The notes under the pieces: generated by a model
The model's input: only the letters and a program-made list of their open reading frames with translations
Database searches by the model: none
Told to the model about the DNA's origin: nothing
Origin: Actinomycetes bacterium
GTDB lineage: Bacteria; Actinomycetota; Acidimicrobiia; Acidimicrobiales; Bog-793
Direction: 5' to 3'
Assembly (NCBI GenBank): GCA_021823365.1
Contig: JAKAOD010000194.1
Location: forward strand, 1 to 6,278
DNA: 6,278 bases
Shown here: positions 5,201 to 6,278 of the stretch, piece by piece
Layout of the letters: each line of letters begins with the position of its first letter
How positions within the stretch are numbered: the stretch's first letter is position 1
Translations under genes and position numbers: made by a program

Positions 5201-5244
5201 GGCCGGGGCAGCGGCACCGTGTGCCTCCGGCGCGTCGCCCGGCC
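5201..5244. terminator. Possible bidirectional terminator hairpin
   Basis: GGCCGGG (5201-5207) can pair with CCCGGCC (5238-5244), enclosing a second hairpin GGCAC-CGT-GTGCC (5213-5225). It lies between two convergent genes, where a shared terminator is expected, ending two bases short of the transporter's stop. There is no T-run on either side, so intrinsic termination is uncertain, and GC-rich sequence makes chance stems likely. Confidence 0.3.
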
Positions 5245-5245
5245 G

Positions 5246-6278
5246 TCAGGCGTCTCGGGAGTCGAGCCGCGGCGCGTCTGTCGCGGGGCCTGCAGGAGCG
5301 GGGCCTGCAGGAGCGGGGCCTGCAGGAGCGGGGCCTGCAGGAGCGGGGACGCGTCGTAGGAGGCCAAGCGAGACGACCAAGGCGAGCGCGTAGAAGGCGA
5401 CGAACAGCCGGAAGGCCCCGTCGACGCTGTGGACGAGCGCGCTGGCCGCCGAGGCGCTCAGCGCGTGCCCCACGCCGAGGAAGATCTTCGTCGCGACCGC
5501 CGGCGGCAGGCTGGTCTCGGCGCTGAGCAGCGCCAGGGTGAGCGAGAGGGTGAAGCCGACGTTGCGCAGCGTGTAGAACATGCCCGCGGCTGCTCCGGCG
5601 ACCTGGGCCGGGGCGGACTGCATCGTCGCCTTGACGAGCGCTGGCCAGTAGAAGCCGTTGCCCACCGAGATGAGCGCGAGCGGCACGACGAGCCCCACCA
5701 ACGCCAGGCTCGCCCCGAGGAGGCTGAGCAAGAAGGCCCCGACTCCGAGAACGACGAGGCCGCCGATGATCGGTCCGGCGCTGCCGAGGCGGTCCGCCAG
5801 GCGTCCCCCGAGCGGCGCGGTCAGCATCTGGGGGCCCGAGAGGGGGATGAGCAGCAGCCCGGTGACGAGGGGCGTCTCGTGGATCGCGCCTTGGAGGTAG
5901 AAGGTGAGCAGGAAGGTCGTCGCGAAGAAGGCCACGCTCGCCGAGACGACGACGCCCTGGGCGGCGGCGAAGTGGCGGTGGCGGAACAGGCCGAGGTGGA
6001 ACAGCGGGCGGTCCCGGTGCGTCTCGGTGACGAAGAAGGCGATGAGCGCGGCGGCCGTCAGGGCGAACAGGCCGAGGATCCGGGCGCTCGTCCAGCCCCA
6101 GGCGAGCCCTTCGGAGAGGGCGACGATCAGCGCCGCGAGAGCCACGGTGAAGGTTGCCGCCCCGGGCCAGTCCACGGGCTGGCGTGCCGCCCGACGAGCC
6201 CGGCTCGACGGCAGCACGGACGCGCCGACCAAGGCGCCGGCGAGGGCGAAGGGCACGGTGACCCAGAAGATCGAGCGC
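5246..6278 (-). CDS. MFS transporter, DHA2 (14-span) family, C-terminal part
   Basis: This is a proton-driven multidrug or solute exporter of the EmrB/QacA type, cut by the right edge, so its 5' end is missing. The visible 343 residues begin RSIFWVTVPFALAGALVG, the landmark (RxIFxxNVPxG) that follows the sixth membrane span in 14-span members. After it come spans joined by the loops PLFHLGLFRHRHFAAA and GLLLIPLSGPQMLTAPLGGRLADRLG, the latter carrying the second-half copy of the GxLaDRxG loop motif. Next comes the late conserved stretch AGAAAGMFYTLRNVGFTLSL. The C-terminus ends in four APAGP repeats and a short polar tail (ATDAPRLDSRDA). A GTG at 6256 is not a real start, since the family sequence continues upstream of it. 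The gene faces the response regulator and belongs to a separate transcription unit. The substrate cannot be told from the sequence. Confidence 0.9.
   Translation of the reverse strand, partial: RSIFWVTVPFALAGALVGASVLPSSRARRAARQPVDWPGAATFTVALAALIVALSEGLAWGWTSARILGLFALTAAALIAFFVTETHRDRPLFHLGLFRHRHFAAAQGVVVSASVAFFATTFLLTFYLQGAIHETPLVTGLLLIPLSGPQMLTAPLGGRLADRLGSAGPIIGGLVVLGVGAFLLSLLGASLALVGLVVPLALISVGNGFYWPALVKATMQSAPAQVAGAAAGMFYTLRNVGFTLSLTLALLSAETSLPPAVATKIFLGVGHALSASAASALVHSVDGAFRLFVAFYALALVVSLGLLRRVPAPAGPAPAGPAPAGPAPAGPATDAPRLDSRDA
5285..5344 (-). repeat. 15-bp x 4 tandem repeat encoding (APAGP)4
   Basis: Four identical units GGGGCCTGCAGGAGC (plus strand) run head to tail and keep the reading frame of the transporter. 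They encode a Pro/Ala/Gly tail after the last membrane span, in the cytoplasm by family topology. Complete identity, including silent positions, indicates recent expansion by slippage. Confidence 0.95.

Noticed and set aside
5044..5367. Minus-strand frame 5044-5367 with LLQAP repeats
   Set aside because: It is the 15-bp array of the transporter gene read in another frame, and its remainder is antisense to the response regulator.
6254..6256. GTG at 6256 as the start of the transporter
   Set aside because: The frame continues to the edge with RSIFWVT, which matches the family's conserved sequence before this codon, so the gene is truncated by the window.

Overview
The window is very GC-rich bacterial DNA. 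Codon third positions are almost all G or C, and Arg, Ala and Gly are abundant. Together with the gene families present, this suggests a high-GC Actinomycetota, possibly an acidimicrobial or related lineage. That placement is inference; no marker gene is present. No rRNA, tRNA, CRISPR array or insertion sequence was seen.

Layout. Positions 1-4204 hold five minus-strand genes packed as one likely operon. In transcription order they are: a 74-residue single-span membrane protein (3980-4204); a membrane-anchored cupredoxin resembling the CuA domain of cytochrome oxidase subunit II (3318-3983); a Tat-exported four-cluster iron-sulfur protein of the ActB/QrcC/PsrB type (2395-3321); an unrecognised membrane protein made of two diverged copies of one module (1284-2381); and an NrfD/ActC-type multi-span quinone-interacting protein that runs off the left edge (1-1207). 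The first three genes are joined by two ATGA overlaps, the third and fourth are 13 bases apart, and a 76-base gap made largely of 10-bp repeats precedes the NrfD gene. A 162-bp divergent intergenic region dense in inverted repeats (4205-4366) separates this operon from a plus-strand NarL/LuxR-type response regulator (4367-5155). A 90-bp convergent gap follows, then the C-terminal part of a 14-span DHA2-type MFS transporter on the minus strand (5246 to the right edge).

How the genes may work together. The NrfD-like and Tat-exported iron-sulfur proteins form the standard pair that moves electrons between the quinone pool and the outer face of the membrane, as in alternative complex III, Qrc and polysulfide reductase. 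An adjacent, co-translated cupredoxin and a duplicated membrane protein are not part of the textbook versions. The operon may therefore encode a composite quinone/Fe-S/copper electron-transfer complex. No molybdopterin catalytic subunit or haem c protein is encoded in the window; either may lie past the left edge. The divergent response regulator, with no sensor kinase visible, is the natural candidate regulator.

A second theme is short tandem repeats. There is a 10-bp array before the NrfD gene, a 15-bp array and a 42-bp duplication inside the duplicated membrane protein gene, a 15-bp array in the transporter tail, and a 10-bp duplication in the convergent gap. Those inside genes all have unit lengths divisible by three.
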